This document shows positions 12,961 to 23,195 of a stretch of 64,000 bases of DNA, in pieces; position 1 is the stretch's first letter; each line of letters begins with the position of its first letter. This stretch comes from Orobanche coerulescens (lineage: Eukaryota; Streptophyta; Magnoliopsida; Lamiales; Orobanchaceae). The notes under the pieces were generated by a model, which saw only the letters and a list, made by a program, of their open reading frames with translations, ran no database searches and was not told the origin of the DNA. Location of the stretch: NCBI GenBank assembly GCA_033398695.1, contig CM065809.1:88455644-88519643 (forward strand), read 5' to 3'. Made by a program: the position numbers and the translations under genes.

Positions 12961-13524
12961 GGTTCCTTCCGCACCGTCGGCGGTGCCCGCAATCGTCTGG
13001 CGATCCGCAACCGTCCGGCGATCCGCAATCGTCGTGGCTCGGCGACCGATTTCCAAAAACGCACGAACGAACACACGAAAAAGTTCGCGGACGACATCAA
13101 CGACCCGAAATGAAAACATAATACCATATTTAATCATACGCGACCAAGAAACGGGTCGAGACAACAATTACCGATACGGATACCCGTAACTTTCAAGAAA
13201 TTACAAAATGGCCCAAAACGCCCGGAAATCACGATACGTGATCGAATAACCAAACCGAAGTTCACAACACGTCTAACAAAGTTAAACGGACTTGCGGGAA
13301 ACTCGAAACAGCAGTTTCGGACGAGATTCGCAAGAATCGAACTCAAGTGCGGAAAAGTCGCTAAAAACACGGAACTCAACAAAACGACACCAAAACGAAC
13401 TCGGATGTCAAAAAGTGTAGAAGTAATCATTCTCAGAATGACGAAACGGTCATGAGCGAGTCGTCAAAACGGACTTCGGCCGAAAAAAGAAATTTACCGA
13501 AAGTCAAAAATTACGGATATTACA

Positions 13525-15549
13525 GCTGTGAGCTTCCTTCAGAATCGTCTGCCTCAAAACATCACCATCGGGAACACAATGTCGACTCTGAAATCTCAGA
13601 ACTCCATCATCTTGTATGACGAATCCTGGGGCCTTTCCTTTCTTTACTTCGTCACATAACCGAAGGATCAGAGAATCGTTCAACTGCTTAGATTTGATTT
13701 CCTCGACTAGTGACGAAGTCAATTCCATCGCATATAGTTGCCCTTGGATTCCTGGCGACCATACTTCAATCCCTTCGCGGATCAGTTCTCGTTGAATGCT
13801 GGTTTGGGAAGTAAGTGTTTCCAACACTCGAAGAGAAACAGGTTTACGGCTCAATGCATCAGCCACTACGTTTGTTTTACCCGGGTGATAGAGAATTTCC
13901 AAGTCGTAATCCTTGATCAATTCTAGCCACCTTCTATGCCTCATGTTTAATTCTTTCTGACTGAAAATGTACTTGAGGCTTTTATGATCTGTAAAGATCT
14001 GACAACGAGTGCCGTATAAATAATGTCGCCAAATTTTCAAAGCGAAGACCACAGCTGCTAACTCCAGATCATGAGTCAGGTAATTAACTTCGTACGGTTT
14101 CAACTGTTGAGAGGCATAGGCAATCACCCTATCCTTTTGCATCAACACACATCCCAGACCCTGATTTGAAGCATCGCTGTATACCATGAATCCATCAGTT
14201 CCATCTGGTAACGCTAGTATAGGCGCTGTCGTCAGTCTCCTCTTGAGATCATCAAAACTAGCCTGGCATTTCTCATTCCACTCGAACTTATGAGTTTTCT
14301 GTAATAGCTGAGTGAGCGGACGAGCAATTTTGGAAAATCCCTCTACAAAACGGCGATAATATCCAGCAAGTCCTAAGAAACTACGGACTTCTTTCACATT
14401 ATTTGGAGATTCCCGCTCCAAGATTGCCTCGACTTTCTTCGGATCTACTTGAACTCCGTCAGATGATATCACATGCCCAAGCAAAGTCACTTCCTTAAGC
14501 CAGAACTCACATTTAGAAAGTTTCGCATACAACTGTTCATTTCTCAAGGTGCTCAGAACAATACGCAAATGCTCAGCATGTTCCTCAGGGTCTTTCGAAT
14601 AGATCAAGATGTCATCAATGAAAACGACCACAAACTTATCTAAGTATTCTAAGAATACCCGATTCATAAATTGCATAAATACTGCAGGAGCATTGGTAAG
14701 TCCGAATGGCATCACTACAAATTCATAATGCCCATACCGGGATCTGAAAGCAGATTTCGGTATATCCGATTCCTTAATCCTCAGTTGATGATATCCGGAT
14801 CGCAAGTCAATCTTAGAGAATACTCTGGCCCCCTGTAGTTGATCAAACAAGTCGTCGATCCGAGGTATAGGATACTTGTTCTTGATCGTCACCTTGTTTA
14901 GCTCTCTGTAATCAATACATAATCGGAGGGATCCATCTTTCTTCCGGACAAAGAGAACGGGTGCTCCCCAAGGAGAAACGCTAGGTTGAATGTAACCCTT
15001 CTGTAACAATTCCTCCAGTTGCTTCTTTAGTTCATACATCTCGGTTGGCGCCATACGGTATGGTGCTCTGGAAATAGGAGTGGCTCCTGGCTCTAATTCG
15101 ATGTTAAACTCTACCTCTCTCTGCGGAGGTAACCCAGGTAGTTCGTGAGGGAATACATCTGAGAATTCGTTCACAACTGAAATAGATGAGAGCTCTACCC
15201 CTTCTTCTTTCTTCATGGCATCGCACCATAATCCGTGACAACCCTGCTTCAGTAATTTCACTGCCTTCATAGCTTTGATCAAATTTCCCGAGCTTCCTGG
15301 TCTCCATCCTTTGAATAAATGTTCAGACCCGTCATCGGCAATGATAGAGATGACTTGTTTTCGGTAATTCAAAATAGCTCCATAACGGTTGAGCCAATCG
15401 TCTCCGAGAATTAAATCGTCACCATGGATGTCGACTACAATAAGATTTGATGGCCAATTTCTCCCTCCTATAGACACTAGAAAATCTCTAGTTTCTACCC
15501 ACAATTCTCTCTCCACTCGGCAAACCCACAACATATAGTTCACAATCAA
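13525..15549 (-). pseudogene. Pol of element C: protease C-part, RT, RNase H, start of integrase
   Basis: About 675 codons stay open on the minus strand. In order: the protease C-terminal region (LILGDDWL); RT with [11 protein letters not shown], the fingers/palm segment [12 protein letters not shown] and active site FIDDIL; a Tekay-like connection ([19 protein letters not shown]); RNase H with YSDAS and TDHKSLKYI; and the integrase linker ending KEAHS. After KEAHS the frame runs into LARD-B LTR sequence, so about two thirds of integrase is missing. The N-terminal end needs a frameshift near 15490-15540 to join the protease in the overlapping frame. RT and RNase H catalytic residues look intact. 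Confidence 0.85.
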
Positions 15550-16282
15550 ATAAGCACGAGATTTTCAAACGATTAACACAGTTCAATGATATGAAAGAAT
15601 GTGTAGCTCCTGAATCGAATAAGACACTAACTGGTTGCAAAAGGATATGAATCGTACCTGATGCAACAGCAGTGTTCCGATCGTCAGATTTCCTCATCTC
15701 GTATAGGCGCAGAGGAACGGACCCAGCACTGGATGTCTCTCTCTTCCCAACATTATGCTGCTGAAACCCACTCTGCTGCGTTTGGTTCACACTCACCTCC
15801 TTCGGAACTGGCGCTGTAGTGCGAGTGCCATATGATCTAGTCGCAAATCCATAGAAAGCCGCACGATGCCCTTCTTGCCCACAATCGAAACAAGTCACAG
15901 AAGATGCGGGGCAATCACGTCGAACATGCCCTGCTCGACCACAATTATAGCATTTCTTTGATGCGTCCGAAACTACTGATGTTGTCCGGAACTTCTTGCC
16001 ACCTCGAGAAGGATGTGGAGGTTTCCTAGATGAATAAAATGAAGACTGCCCCTTACGGGGCCCACCATTCTTGTTTTCCGAGAAGTTGCCGGACACTTTC
16101 TGCTTCTTTGCCTCCATCGATTTCTCCACCGCCGCCTCTTTTATGTCGTAGGCCAGTGCTTTGTATTGATACTGCCGCAACGTAGTACACTCGAATCTGG
16201 ACATGTACTGCTGAACCTCCGGTTTCATCCGCATATCGAAATGAAAAATCTTTTCTGCCTCCGTTCTGACCAAGTGTCGCAC
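15488..16282 (-). pseudogene. Gag C-terminal part and protease N-part of element C
   Basis: Encodes the end of the capsid region, then two zinc knuckles. The first, CYNCGRAGHVRRDC, is complete. The second, CFDCGQEGHRAAFY, has lost its last Cys. The protease active site VLFDSGATHSFI follows at about residue 220. The frame breaks upstream (to the gag N-part at 16320) and downstream (to the pol frame), so at least two indels separate what was one gag-pol frame. The segment SSAGSVPLRLYEMRK is shared with element F and marks them as close relatives. Confidence 0.8.
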
Positions 16283-16319
16283 ACAAGTCAGCTGATGATT
16301 AAAGTCTTGATTATATGCA

Positions 16320-16907
16320 TCACGGATGCTTAGAACTCTGTGGTGAGAAAAACTCTCGGATTTTTGCCTCTTTAACTGGACGAGGACAATACTGGGCTTC
16401 CATCATTAGTTTGAATTCCGTCCAGTCAGCATTATGATTCTCGGGTCGAATAGCCTCCCACCAGTCAAAAGCCTCCCCAGTCAGAAAATACTGGGCAATA
16501 GGAACTTTTCGGTCCTCGGGACAGTTAATACCCGCAAATATCTTCTCTAACTCTATTAGCCAATGATCCCAAGTAAGTGCCTCAGCAGATCCGTCAAATT
16601 TTGGCGGGTGTAATTTGACCACCTCAGCAAGCCATATGTCTCCCCGGTTATCCTCGTGGTGCTGCTGCCCTATCGCTGTCTGCATGCGGTCAACTACCTG
16701 AGCGAACTGGTTTATCTGAGCCACCACCTGTTGAAGCACTCCCGGCATGTTAGGATTCGCGTCGTCATTTGCTGATCCCTGTTGTCCTCCAGAATGGGAA
16801 TCGGTTCGACTAGCCGATAATTCTGGGGTAGTTGCGGAATCCTCCTGTCTCATGTTACCACGTCCGCGTCCACGACCGCGTCCGCGTCCACGTCCTCCTC
16901 TCAACAT
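16320..16907 (-). pseudogene. Gag N-terminal part of element C
   Basis: The likely start is the Met at 16907, followed by an RGRGRGRG tract typical of this Gypsy group. An upstream in-frame extension to 16949 lacks family features. The capsid core includes PPKFDGSAEALTWDHWLIELEK and FDWWEAIRPEN, typical of the plant retrotransposon gag domain. The frame ends early after FFSPQSSKHP and capsid sequence resumes in another frame below 16282, so the gene is frameshifted. Confidence 0.8.
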
Positions 16908-17130
16908 ACTGTAAACACAATTTCTCAATATCCAGGATAAAACTTTCAAAAATAAAGCCCGCCAATACTCACAAAACAGAAATTAAGTAAAACGGTAGTA
17001 TAAGAGATTAGGAGACTTACAACCACGGCCCACATGATGACTTTGGCTGAACAGTGATGTTACGAACGACCCGAAAACCAAATAACATAAATAGACCCAA
17101 CTAAAACCCGACTGCCATGATATTCATGAA

Positions 17131-17147
17131 TCTTAGCTCCGATACCA
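17131..17147 (-). other. Primer binding site of element C
   Basis: The minus strand reads TGGTATCGGAGCTAAGA, 5 bp inside the LTR edge, complementary to initiator Met tRNA with one change. The GAATA spacer and GGAGCTTAGG-like flank match LARD-A at 29156-29175. Confidence 0.85.
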
Positions 17148-17453
17148 TATTCTGTAACACCCCGAGATAATCGGAATACTTACAGCGCCGTAAACCCTTT
17201 AAGTAAGGATTTACAAGGCTGATTAAAAGAAATGTGAATATAAACCAACAATATCCCCAACATTCAAATTTCAAAATTGGTTCCAAATGCTTTATTACAA
17301 CCATATCGAAAAGATCTTAAAAAAAAAGACACGCATACTCGAGTACCGAAAATGAACTAAGAAGACAAATCACAAAGACGACGAACAATTAACATCACTG
17401 GGCCACTTCATCATCATGATGGTACTGTGGCTGCTTCCCCGCTCCTCGGCTAC

Positions 17454-18642
17454 CTGAACATCAAACCAAATGTCCACCCCCGAAGGGGTTAGCAAAACAA
17501 TGCTAGTACAAGTATCGAAACACACAAATATGCAACGACAATGCATAAAAACATACACAATAAGGACTTCCGCTACCAAAATCCGACAATACGAATCCAC
17601 AAGATTCAATCAACACAACATGGGTATTCCAACGATCCAGTGCCCTCAGCATAGATCCCAAGATGATCCCGTCGGACCAACACGAGGTGGAAAAACCCGT
17701 CCAATGATCTAGCGCCTCAGCCTAGATCCTAAGATGATCCCGTCGGACCAACACGAGGTGGACATCCGATCCAGCGCCCTCAGCATAGATCGCTTGATCC
17801 CTTCGGATCATCACAACTTACACATAACACAACTATGCATATACATATGCGAGAAAATCGACATACTTATCAATATGAACGTACGTTAAATCGACAGCAA
17901 TTGTCATGATAATCTCATATCAACAATACGAATAAACCATATGCATGATCAAATTCATCAATTGTTCACAAACTTTCAAAATACGATACTTGCCTCAACA
18001 ATGGCGACAAGAATTTCTACTATCAACAGTCTTCAATCCGTTCGGAGAATTCTCACTCGGTCGGCTCACCGGAATGCAAACCTTCATCGAACAATAACAT
18101 CGGTATGACCCACGGTTCCGGATAATCGTTGAAATCATCAAATGAATCATAAAAAGGCATGATGCATCTATCATGGCGTTGGACTATTCTGTCCTAACAC
18201 AATTCCTTCGGTCGATTGTTACTACATAACATGGAATTCATCCTAGGAGGATTCTAATCATGTTTTATAATAACAAGATATCCGAACTTCGATGAATCAT
18301 CAAAAAGACTAGTTCCAAAATCATCTCTTTCTACGAATTAATCCTTAAGTTCAATCCATTAATTCTTCTCCGAAATGTTCGATCATAACATTCTCCTGAA
18401 CTAAGATAATCTTCGAAAACTAGATATGATTGGTTATAAATCTCAAGATACACTAATCAATAGTCTAATCACTAGAGGTTTGCTCAACGATTACTACAAT
18501 CAAGAGGAATCGAAAATAATTGAATTCAATCTTCTAAACCATGATGAAAGGCTCCTCAAGAAGAAAACTAGTTTGGCCTACTCAAAACAGGTCCAAAACA
18601 TTACTAAGATCATGCTAAATTAGTTGGTGAAGGATCACATAC
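17454..18642 (-). other. Putative LTR-internal intron of element C
   Basis: The minus-strand donor TTGAG/GTATGTGATCC at 18642 is a strong plant donor match. The acceptor GATGTTCAG/G ends at 17454, with branch-like CTAAC about 39 nt upstream and CCCCTTCGGGGG between them. The span is 1189 bp. Splicing is inferred. Confidence 0.5.
17632..17815 (-). repeat. GATC-rich tandem units of about 65-75 bp in the C LTR
   Basis: Three imperfect units, each with a GATCCAG(C/T)GCCCTCAGCATAGATC-like core and a GATGATCCCGTCGGACC partner. The same units occur in LARD-A (27867-28180, 34080-34400) and in F (about 51825-51960), tying these three families together. Confidence 0.75.
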
Positions 18643-18832
18643 CTCAACAAATGGATGAACAAGGAAGAACTTGAATAAACTCAACCACCGGAAGTTTGAA
18701 CACCAATCTACAAGGCCTATGCTTCACAAGAATCGTCCCAAAAGATGATAGGAAGGATAAGAGGTGATGAAAGATCTCCAGAACACGAAAAATCGGCCAA
18801 AGGAAAGGTGAGAAATGAAATAGGGTCGAAGT

Positions 18833-18842
18833 CTATAAATAG
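18833..18842 (-). promoter_or_regulatory. TATA box of element C LTR
   Basis: Minus strand CTATTTATAG sits about 12 bp downstream of the first palindrome of the array and about 190 bp upstream of the donor-like site. Confidence 0.55.
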
Positions 18843-18853
18843 AATTCTGGACA

Positions 18854-19235
18854 TTACGTACGTTATGCAATTAACCTTACGTACGTAGTAAGCTTAACGT
18901 ACGTTATACCCTAACTATAGCGTACATAGTCGTCTGACCAGAACTCACTGGCCTGATTTCGCCATTTCCTTACGTACATAATCTCGAGGGTTTTACGTAC
19001 GTAATATTCATGTCCTTAGCGTACGTAAAACATGCACCACAGCGTACGTAACCCTATTTCCAGGTTCATTCGGAAATCACATGGATCTTCCCCGGCCCCT
19101 TCCTCGGCGCCCACATGCCGACCCTTATCCGATCCCAAGTTGACTTAGCTTATGTACGTTAACCACTTTAGATAACGTACGTAATACTGCAGTCTTAGCG
19201 CACGTTATGGACGTCTGATAACATATGTTAACACG
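18854..19235 (-). promoter_or_regulatory. TACGTA-type palindrome array in the C LTR
   Basis: Repeated TTACGTACGTTA, TTACGTACGTAG, TAACGTACGTTA and TTAGCGTACGTAA-like 12-mers separated by unrelated spacers. They lie directly upstream (minus strand) of the TATA box. TACGTA is a bZIP-type ACGT core. Confidence 0.7.
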
Positions 19236-19380
19236 TGCAGGAACATGCATGCAGAATACTATAGATACCAAAAAAAACGTAAGGATACGAAATACGGGAA
19301 ACTAACCTCCGAATAATAACATTACAAAGTTGATTCTTACAAGATAAATACACAGTAATTATCCGGGCATTACACTTAGC

Positions 19381-19608
19381 TGGATGGGTACAAATGAAGT
19401 GGTGGCAAAAGGGAGAGTATCTGTAATTGATCCTTAAAGCAAAGTGCATGGCTATGTGTTGGGACCAGATTGTCATAGAGTTGAGGTCGAGGAATCTGTC
19501 AATCCTAGAGCACAATTTTACCGATTCTAGCCAGAGTTTTCAGTCATGGAAGATGCAGTTGGGAGTAAGATTGCATGGATAATTAAGTATATTATCCCAC
19601 GCACTTGA
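19381..19608 (+). pseudogene. C-terminal remnant of a CACTA-associated protein
   Basis: A single frame with two internal stops reads NEVVAKGRVSVIDP, then KVHGYVLGPDCHRVEVEE, then EDAVGSKIAW. This matches the C-terminal pattern common to plant CACTA-encoded proteins: ...DP..KVHG..LGPD..RV.VE......D A.G..IAW. It ends at a natural-looking stop at 19606-19608, about 960 bp before the transposon terminus. Element C inserted just upstream and cut the rest away. Confidence 0.65.
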
Positions 19609-20097
19609 ATAATTTGTAGTTATGTTCTTTTCTAGTTTTTTGCTATATGCATATAACCGAATTTTTGTTGAGCTTGTGCATTATTTTGATGTTGGCACAC
19701 TATAGTCCATGACAATTTGATTAGGATGTTCGTGTATAGGTGGCATCACAATGTTTATGCAAATATCAATGCTTGGATCTATGATGTAATTGAACATTTG
19801 GATCTCTAACTAGAAATATTAATGCTATTTTGACCCCTGTAAATTGTAATATTTTTTTTGTACAAATTATATTTCTAATAACATGTAAAAACTATCATTA
19901 AAATGTTTCAGTGATGGAAAGTAACTGTCATATAAATAAATATAATGACATATTGAGAGTTACAATGATAGGGTAAATTTTTTTTTGAAAATCTTTAATA
20001 ACAATTTAGAAACGTTGTTGAAAATATTTAATAACAGTTGCAAAATGTCAATAGATAACTTCTTTGATGAAATAAGAGTGTCATCGTAAACTATATT

Positions 20098-20460
20098 ATG
20101 ACGTTTATCAAACGTCGTTGAAGTCCGCCACAATGACACTTCTATGACGAAAAAAGTTTGTCATCATAAATTATATTATGACGTTTAACAAACATCGTTG
20201 AAGGCCGAGCTTACAATGACACTTCTATGACGGAAATAGTGTCATCATAAACTATATTATGACATTTAACAAACGTCGTTGAAGTCCGCCCCTAAAATGA
20301 CACTTCTATGACAAAAAAAGTTTGTCATCATAAACTATATTATGACGTTTAACAAACTTCGATGAAGGCCGAGCTTACAGTGACACTTCTATGATGGAAA
20401 TAGATATCATCATAAACTATATTATGACGTTTATCAAACGTCGTTGAAGGCCTCCCCTAC
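20098..20460 (+). repeat. CACTA subterminal tandem repeats, about 80 bp x 4.5
   Basis: Units start with ATGACGTTTATCAAACGTCG and include ATGACACTTCTATGACG and TGTCATCATAAACTATATT. TGTCAT/ATGACA occurs in both orientations. In CACTA elements such repeats bind the transposase. Confidence 0.75.
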
Positions 20461-20547
20461 AATGACACAGGCTTTAATGATGTTTCGAACGACACACAAG
20501 AACTGTCATTGAAGGCATTCCATGACATTTTTTATGTGTCATTGAAA

Positions 20548-20565
20548 GGGTCATTTCTACTAGTG
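20548..20565 (+). other. CACTA terminal inverted repeat, right end
   Basis: GGGTCATTTCTACTAGTG; the reverse complement begins CACTAGTAGAAA. The sequence beyond it switches to the acidic Copia-like ORF. Confidence 0.7.
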
Positions 20566-21204
20566 GGAGGTTCAGTTATGCTTTTCCTTTTATGAGAACT
20601 TGAGGCTTCAGGCAGGTCGATGACTTTTGGTGGTGTACTTTTGGGAACCACAACTAAGGACTCTTGCTTCCATTTTGATCACATCTCTTCCCCCTTTTTG
20701 CCAGCATCAATGATCTGTGCTAGCTGCTCTTCAACCTTAGTAATAAAATCCTGCTTGCCAAGAGGCATTCTGACAAAATGTAGGTGGTGGGGAAGGTTCC
20801 TTTATGTTGAGCATAGAATCCATCTTGCTGTTCAGAGAGAGCAAGTGTGGTTCAACCTTGGTGGGCAAAAGCTTCTCCACCATTTCTTCAACTATTTTGT
20901 AGATCAGTTCAGTGAAGCTTGAGGGTAGCTGACGTTCAGTTGCCTCTGCCTGGGGAAAATTCTCAGCTATGATTTCATGTGCAGCTGAGTTTTAAGCGGC
21001 TGACTTTCCAGTTGATATCTCATGAGTAGCTGACTTTTCAGCAGCAGGGGTTCTTTTAGAAGCATGCTCCCCCTGCTTTCATAACTTCTTAGCTTGGGAT
21101 TGTGCAGCTGAACTTGATCCTTGATCAGGTGCATCCTGATCCTCATCATGATCAAAATCTTCTTCTTCTTCTTCTTCTTCTTCTTCTTCTTCTACTTTAA
21201 CAAC
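20566..21204 (-). pseudogene. Left part of a degenerate acidic ORF (Copia/SIRE-like element, unassigned)
   Basis: The minus strand reads VVKV then an uninterrupted run of 11 Glu, DFDHDEDQDAPDQ, Ser/Ala/Lys-rich segments and a more structured LIYKIVEEMVEKLLPTKVEP stretch, with scattered stops and frame changes. The Glu run is coded by a (TCT)n tract at 21158-21193. The ORF continues at 48524-49467 on the other side of the Copia solo LTR and its Athila-like passenger, and is broken by the CACTA end at 20565. I do not recognise a catalytic domain. It may be an extra ORF of a SIRE-like Copia element, or a host-derived acidic protein. Confidence 0.4.
21158..21193. repeat. (TCT)n microsatellite inside the acidic ORF
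   Basis: Twelve TCT units in a row on the plus strand encode the poly-Glu tract on the minus strand. Confidence 0.9.
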
Positions 21205-21772
21205 TGTTGGAAATAAAACACAGCAGAAGCGAAGTTGGAGAAAGCTCGATGAAAGCATTTTACGCATCCACGAGCACAAAACCTATTTAGGCATGCTAAT
21301 TAATTAACTACTAAGATAAATAAGTAATTTAAATATTATTTATTATTTATTAAATAAATATGTTGGTAAATTAAATATCCTAATCTAGATCAAAGATCAT
21401 AGGATATTTACCTTTGAAGTGTAGTGGTTGCTTGCTCCTTGATATTCTTGTATTTCTACCTTTAGATCTTCTAGAGTATGATCCGCCTTAATCTGGACGT
21501 TGTGTGGACAACGAGCTACCGAATCTTGCTTGGACAAAAATGAATCAGCCAAAATCTTGTCTCTCACAACTCTCGATTTTCTTTAAGTAATTCCGATATG
21601 TAGCAAGGTGTTATCTCAATTGTGGAATCAAAGACACAAGTCAAGATCCACAATTAAATACCAAGAAGAAAAAATCAAAATTTCATTTGTATGAAGAAGT
21701 TATTTCACCCGAACCAATAATGTCCCTATTTATAGGCTTTTGGATTACTCTAGGGACCCTAAGGAGGATTAG
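21205..21772 (-). repeat. Copia solo LTR, 3' part (left fragment)
   Basis: In minus orientation the LTR ends GTGTTTTATTTCCAACA, a typical Copia LTR end. A TATA box (CCTATAAATAGGGACA) lies near 21730-21745. The other half is at 47616-48523. Joining the halves gives about 1476 bp with TG...CA ends. Flanking 5-mers ACAAC (21200-21204) and ACATC (48524-48528) differ by one base. No internal region is present, so this is a solo LTR. Confidence 0.7.
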
Positions 21773-21937
21773 TGTTAGGCGTATTTTTATGCGCTTATTT
21801 ATCATTATTTTATGTCCATCTTGAGCCTAATTCAGCATAAATGAGCTTTTAATGCACTATTCTTATATGTTTTGCAGGAAATCAGAGTCCGGAAGCCAAA
21901 ACGATGAGAAACGGGCGAAAATAGTAGTTTTTGGTCA

Positions 21938-22118
21938 TGAGCCGCGGCACAAACCAAGTGAGCCGCGACACACGAATACAACCAGCGAGCGCTGAAGCAC
22001 ACTGTACTGTGAGCCGCGGCACAGCGTAAGTGAGCCGCGGCCCAGGAGCAAAAATGCGCCCAGGTATAGGCGCTGGGCGTTAAGGGGCCGCGGCACAGCC
22101 TAAGTGAGCCGCGGCCCA
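21938..22118 (+). promoter_or_regulatory. CCGCGG palindrome array upstream of the Athila-like TATA box
   Basis: Six copies of GTGAGCCGCGGC(A/C)C or variants, at about 21938, 21959, 22010, 22030, 22083 and 22103. The 3' LTR copy of the array (46539-46712) has lost about 8 bp in the third unit. The position is analogous to the 12-mer arrays of the other LTRs, but the sequence is different. Confidence 0.65.
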
Positions 22119-22213
22119 CCGGGCGGTTTTGCTGAATATTCCGTGTTTCTGGGCCGTTTTGGAGCCTGTTCCCGACCTAATCGCACGGACACATTTTGGA
22201 GGCTTAGGACTGA

Positions 22214-22220
22214 TATAAAT
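22214..22220 (+). promoter_or_regulatory. TATA box of the Athila-like 5' LTR
   Basis: TATAAAT about 95 bp after the CCGCGG array; duplicated in the 3' LTR at 46808-46814. Confidence 0.6.
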
Positions 22221-23038
22221 AAGCATTGAAGGGCTGAAGAAAAGGGGAGATCGATCGGGAAGAACAAAGGACGGGATTGAAGAACACCAGAAGAGGAGAT
22301 TTGTGGGCGACGACAAGACCACGGATCCCTACGGTTTTTCTTAATTTTTCCGTATCGTAGTTTCTAGATCTATTCGAGTAGGATTTTGATTGTAGCCGAT
22401 TACATGACGGTTTGATTATTTATTGTTATTTCGATTTGCTCGTTATTCTATTGAATTGGATTCTTCTTACTGTTCTTAATGCTTTTTAATTGTCTGGCCA
22501 ACAGTTAATTTGTTTTGAATGTCTTTATGGATTCGGGAGATGAAATTTAGGCATAGTTCTTGTGAGACGAATCATAATTTTCATGAGATAGGGATATACT
22601 CATGCGAATTGTGAAGCCTGTTATTGTGGGGATTCTTGAACTGTTTTAGCTATTAATTATCTAATTCGAATAGAGATATGTCGAGTTAATAATTTGTAGT
22701 ATTTTCTATCGACCTTGGGAAAGGCTTTAGAATAATTTAGGAATTCCTGGCTTACAATCAATTGAATAAAAGTGAATTAAATTGAATAAATATCATTCTT
22801 GATTGTTTGAGGTGAAAATCGTAATCCTACTCCCTTATTAGTATTATTATTATTATTAGTACTATTATTTAGGTATAAATTCCTTTTAATTGTTCTTCAA
22901 ATAAAATTGTGAGTTGACTACATTTTGGTACTTAGTGAAATCAGTCCTCGAGGGAACGATACTCTACTTATCACTTTATTACTTGTTGACACCGTGCACT
23001 TGCGGCATATTATGAGGGATTTTCCCACAACAAGTTTT

Positions 23039-23056
23039 TGGCGCCGTTGCCGGGGA
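23039..23056 (+). other. Primer binding site, tRNA-Asp
   Basis: TGGCGCCGTTGCCGGGGA is the exact complement of the 3' end of plant tRNA-Asp, the usual primer of Athila elements. It starts 6 bp after the LTR. Confidence 0.9.
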
Positions 23057-23195
23057 CTGATTTTTCGCTAATATCAATACCAAGCGACTCTAATTTTAAT
23101 TTGTAGTTTTTTTCTTTAGTCTCTTTATTTTTATTATGTTTTGCTTTTAGTATCGTGGCCCTTGGCATTTCATAAATTTCGATGTTCTTAATAAT

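Larger units (their letters stand above)
2052..13524 (-). mobile_element. LARD-B: tandem non-autonomous Gypsy-type element (LTR-int-LTR-int-LTR)
   Basis: Three LTR copies (2052-2659 partial, 4989-8088, 10417-13524) alternate with two non-coding internal regions (2660-4988 and 8089-10416, 2329 and 2328 bp). LTRs run TGTAATATCC to TGTTACA on the minus strand. Each internal region begins with an initiator-Met-type primer site and ends with a polypurine block. No gag or pol is recognisable, which fits the class of large retrotransposon derivatives. Two tandem copies sharing a central LTR are the expected product of unequal recombination between LTRs. The right end interrupts the pol gene of element C at 13524/13525. 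The left LTR is interrupted by LTR1. Right-hand target duplication would be GCTGT; the left one is outside the window. Confidence 0.85.
10417..13524 (-). repeat. LARD-B right LTR, 3108 bp
   Basis: Complete LTR from TGTAACACCCCC to GGATATTACA. It matches the middle LTR closely except in the GC-rich array (about 12660-13080). The right edge abuts the interrupted pol reading frame of element C. Confidence 0.9.
13525..19374 (-). mobile_element. Element C: truncated Ty3/Gypsy chromovirus, Tekay/Del-like
   Basis: Contains on the minus strand a 5' LTR (17153-19374), initiator-Met primer site (17131-17147), gag with Arg-Gly N-terminus and zinc knuckles, aspartic protease, RT and RNase H. Pol is cut in the integrase N-terminus by LARD-B at 13524. 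The rest of integrase and the 3' LTR are outside the window or lost. The right end lies in a CACTA coding remnant. Clade assignment rests on the RNase H/RT motifs, gag style and similarity to F and D, which keep a chromodomain. Confidence 0.85.
17153..19374 (-). repeat. 5' LTR of element C, 2222 bp
   Basis: Runs from TGTAACACCCCG (17153) to CCGGGCATTACA (19374). It holds an acceptor-like block (17453-17494), tandem CAGCGCCCTCAGCATAGATC units, a donor-like site (18642), TATA (18833-18842) and a TACGTA-type palindrome array. No coding content. Confidence 0.85.
19375..20565 (+). mobile_element. 3' end of a CACTA (En/Spm) DNA transposon
   Basis: A decayed coding remnant (19381-19608) is followed by AT-rich DNA, a block of about 80-bp subterminal repeats (20098-20460) and a terminal sequence whose reverse complement is CACTAGTAGAAATGACCC (20548-20565), a typical CACTA terminus. 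The left part was separated by element C and lies outside the window. The 3-bp target duplication would be GGA on the right and cannot be checked. Confidence 0.75.
21773..23032 (+). repeat. Athila-like 5' LTR, 1260 bp
   Basis: Begins TGTTAGGCG and ends CCCACAACA, giving a TGTT...AACA inverted end. It contains a CCGCGG repeat array and a TATA box. Confidence 0.85.

Noticed and set aside
12821..13189. 122-aa plus ORF and 113-aa minus ORF in GC-rich DNA
   Set aside because: High GC in the palindrome array lowers stop frequency. The frames are not kept in the middle LTR copy.
21832..22322. Minus-strand ORFs of 80-95 aa with Ala/His-rich repeats, again at 46476-46917
   Set aside because: They come from antisense reading of the CCGCGG array in the Athila-like LTR. 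Not conserved in frame between the two LTR copies.
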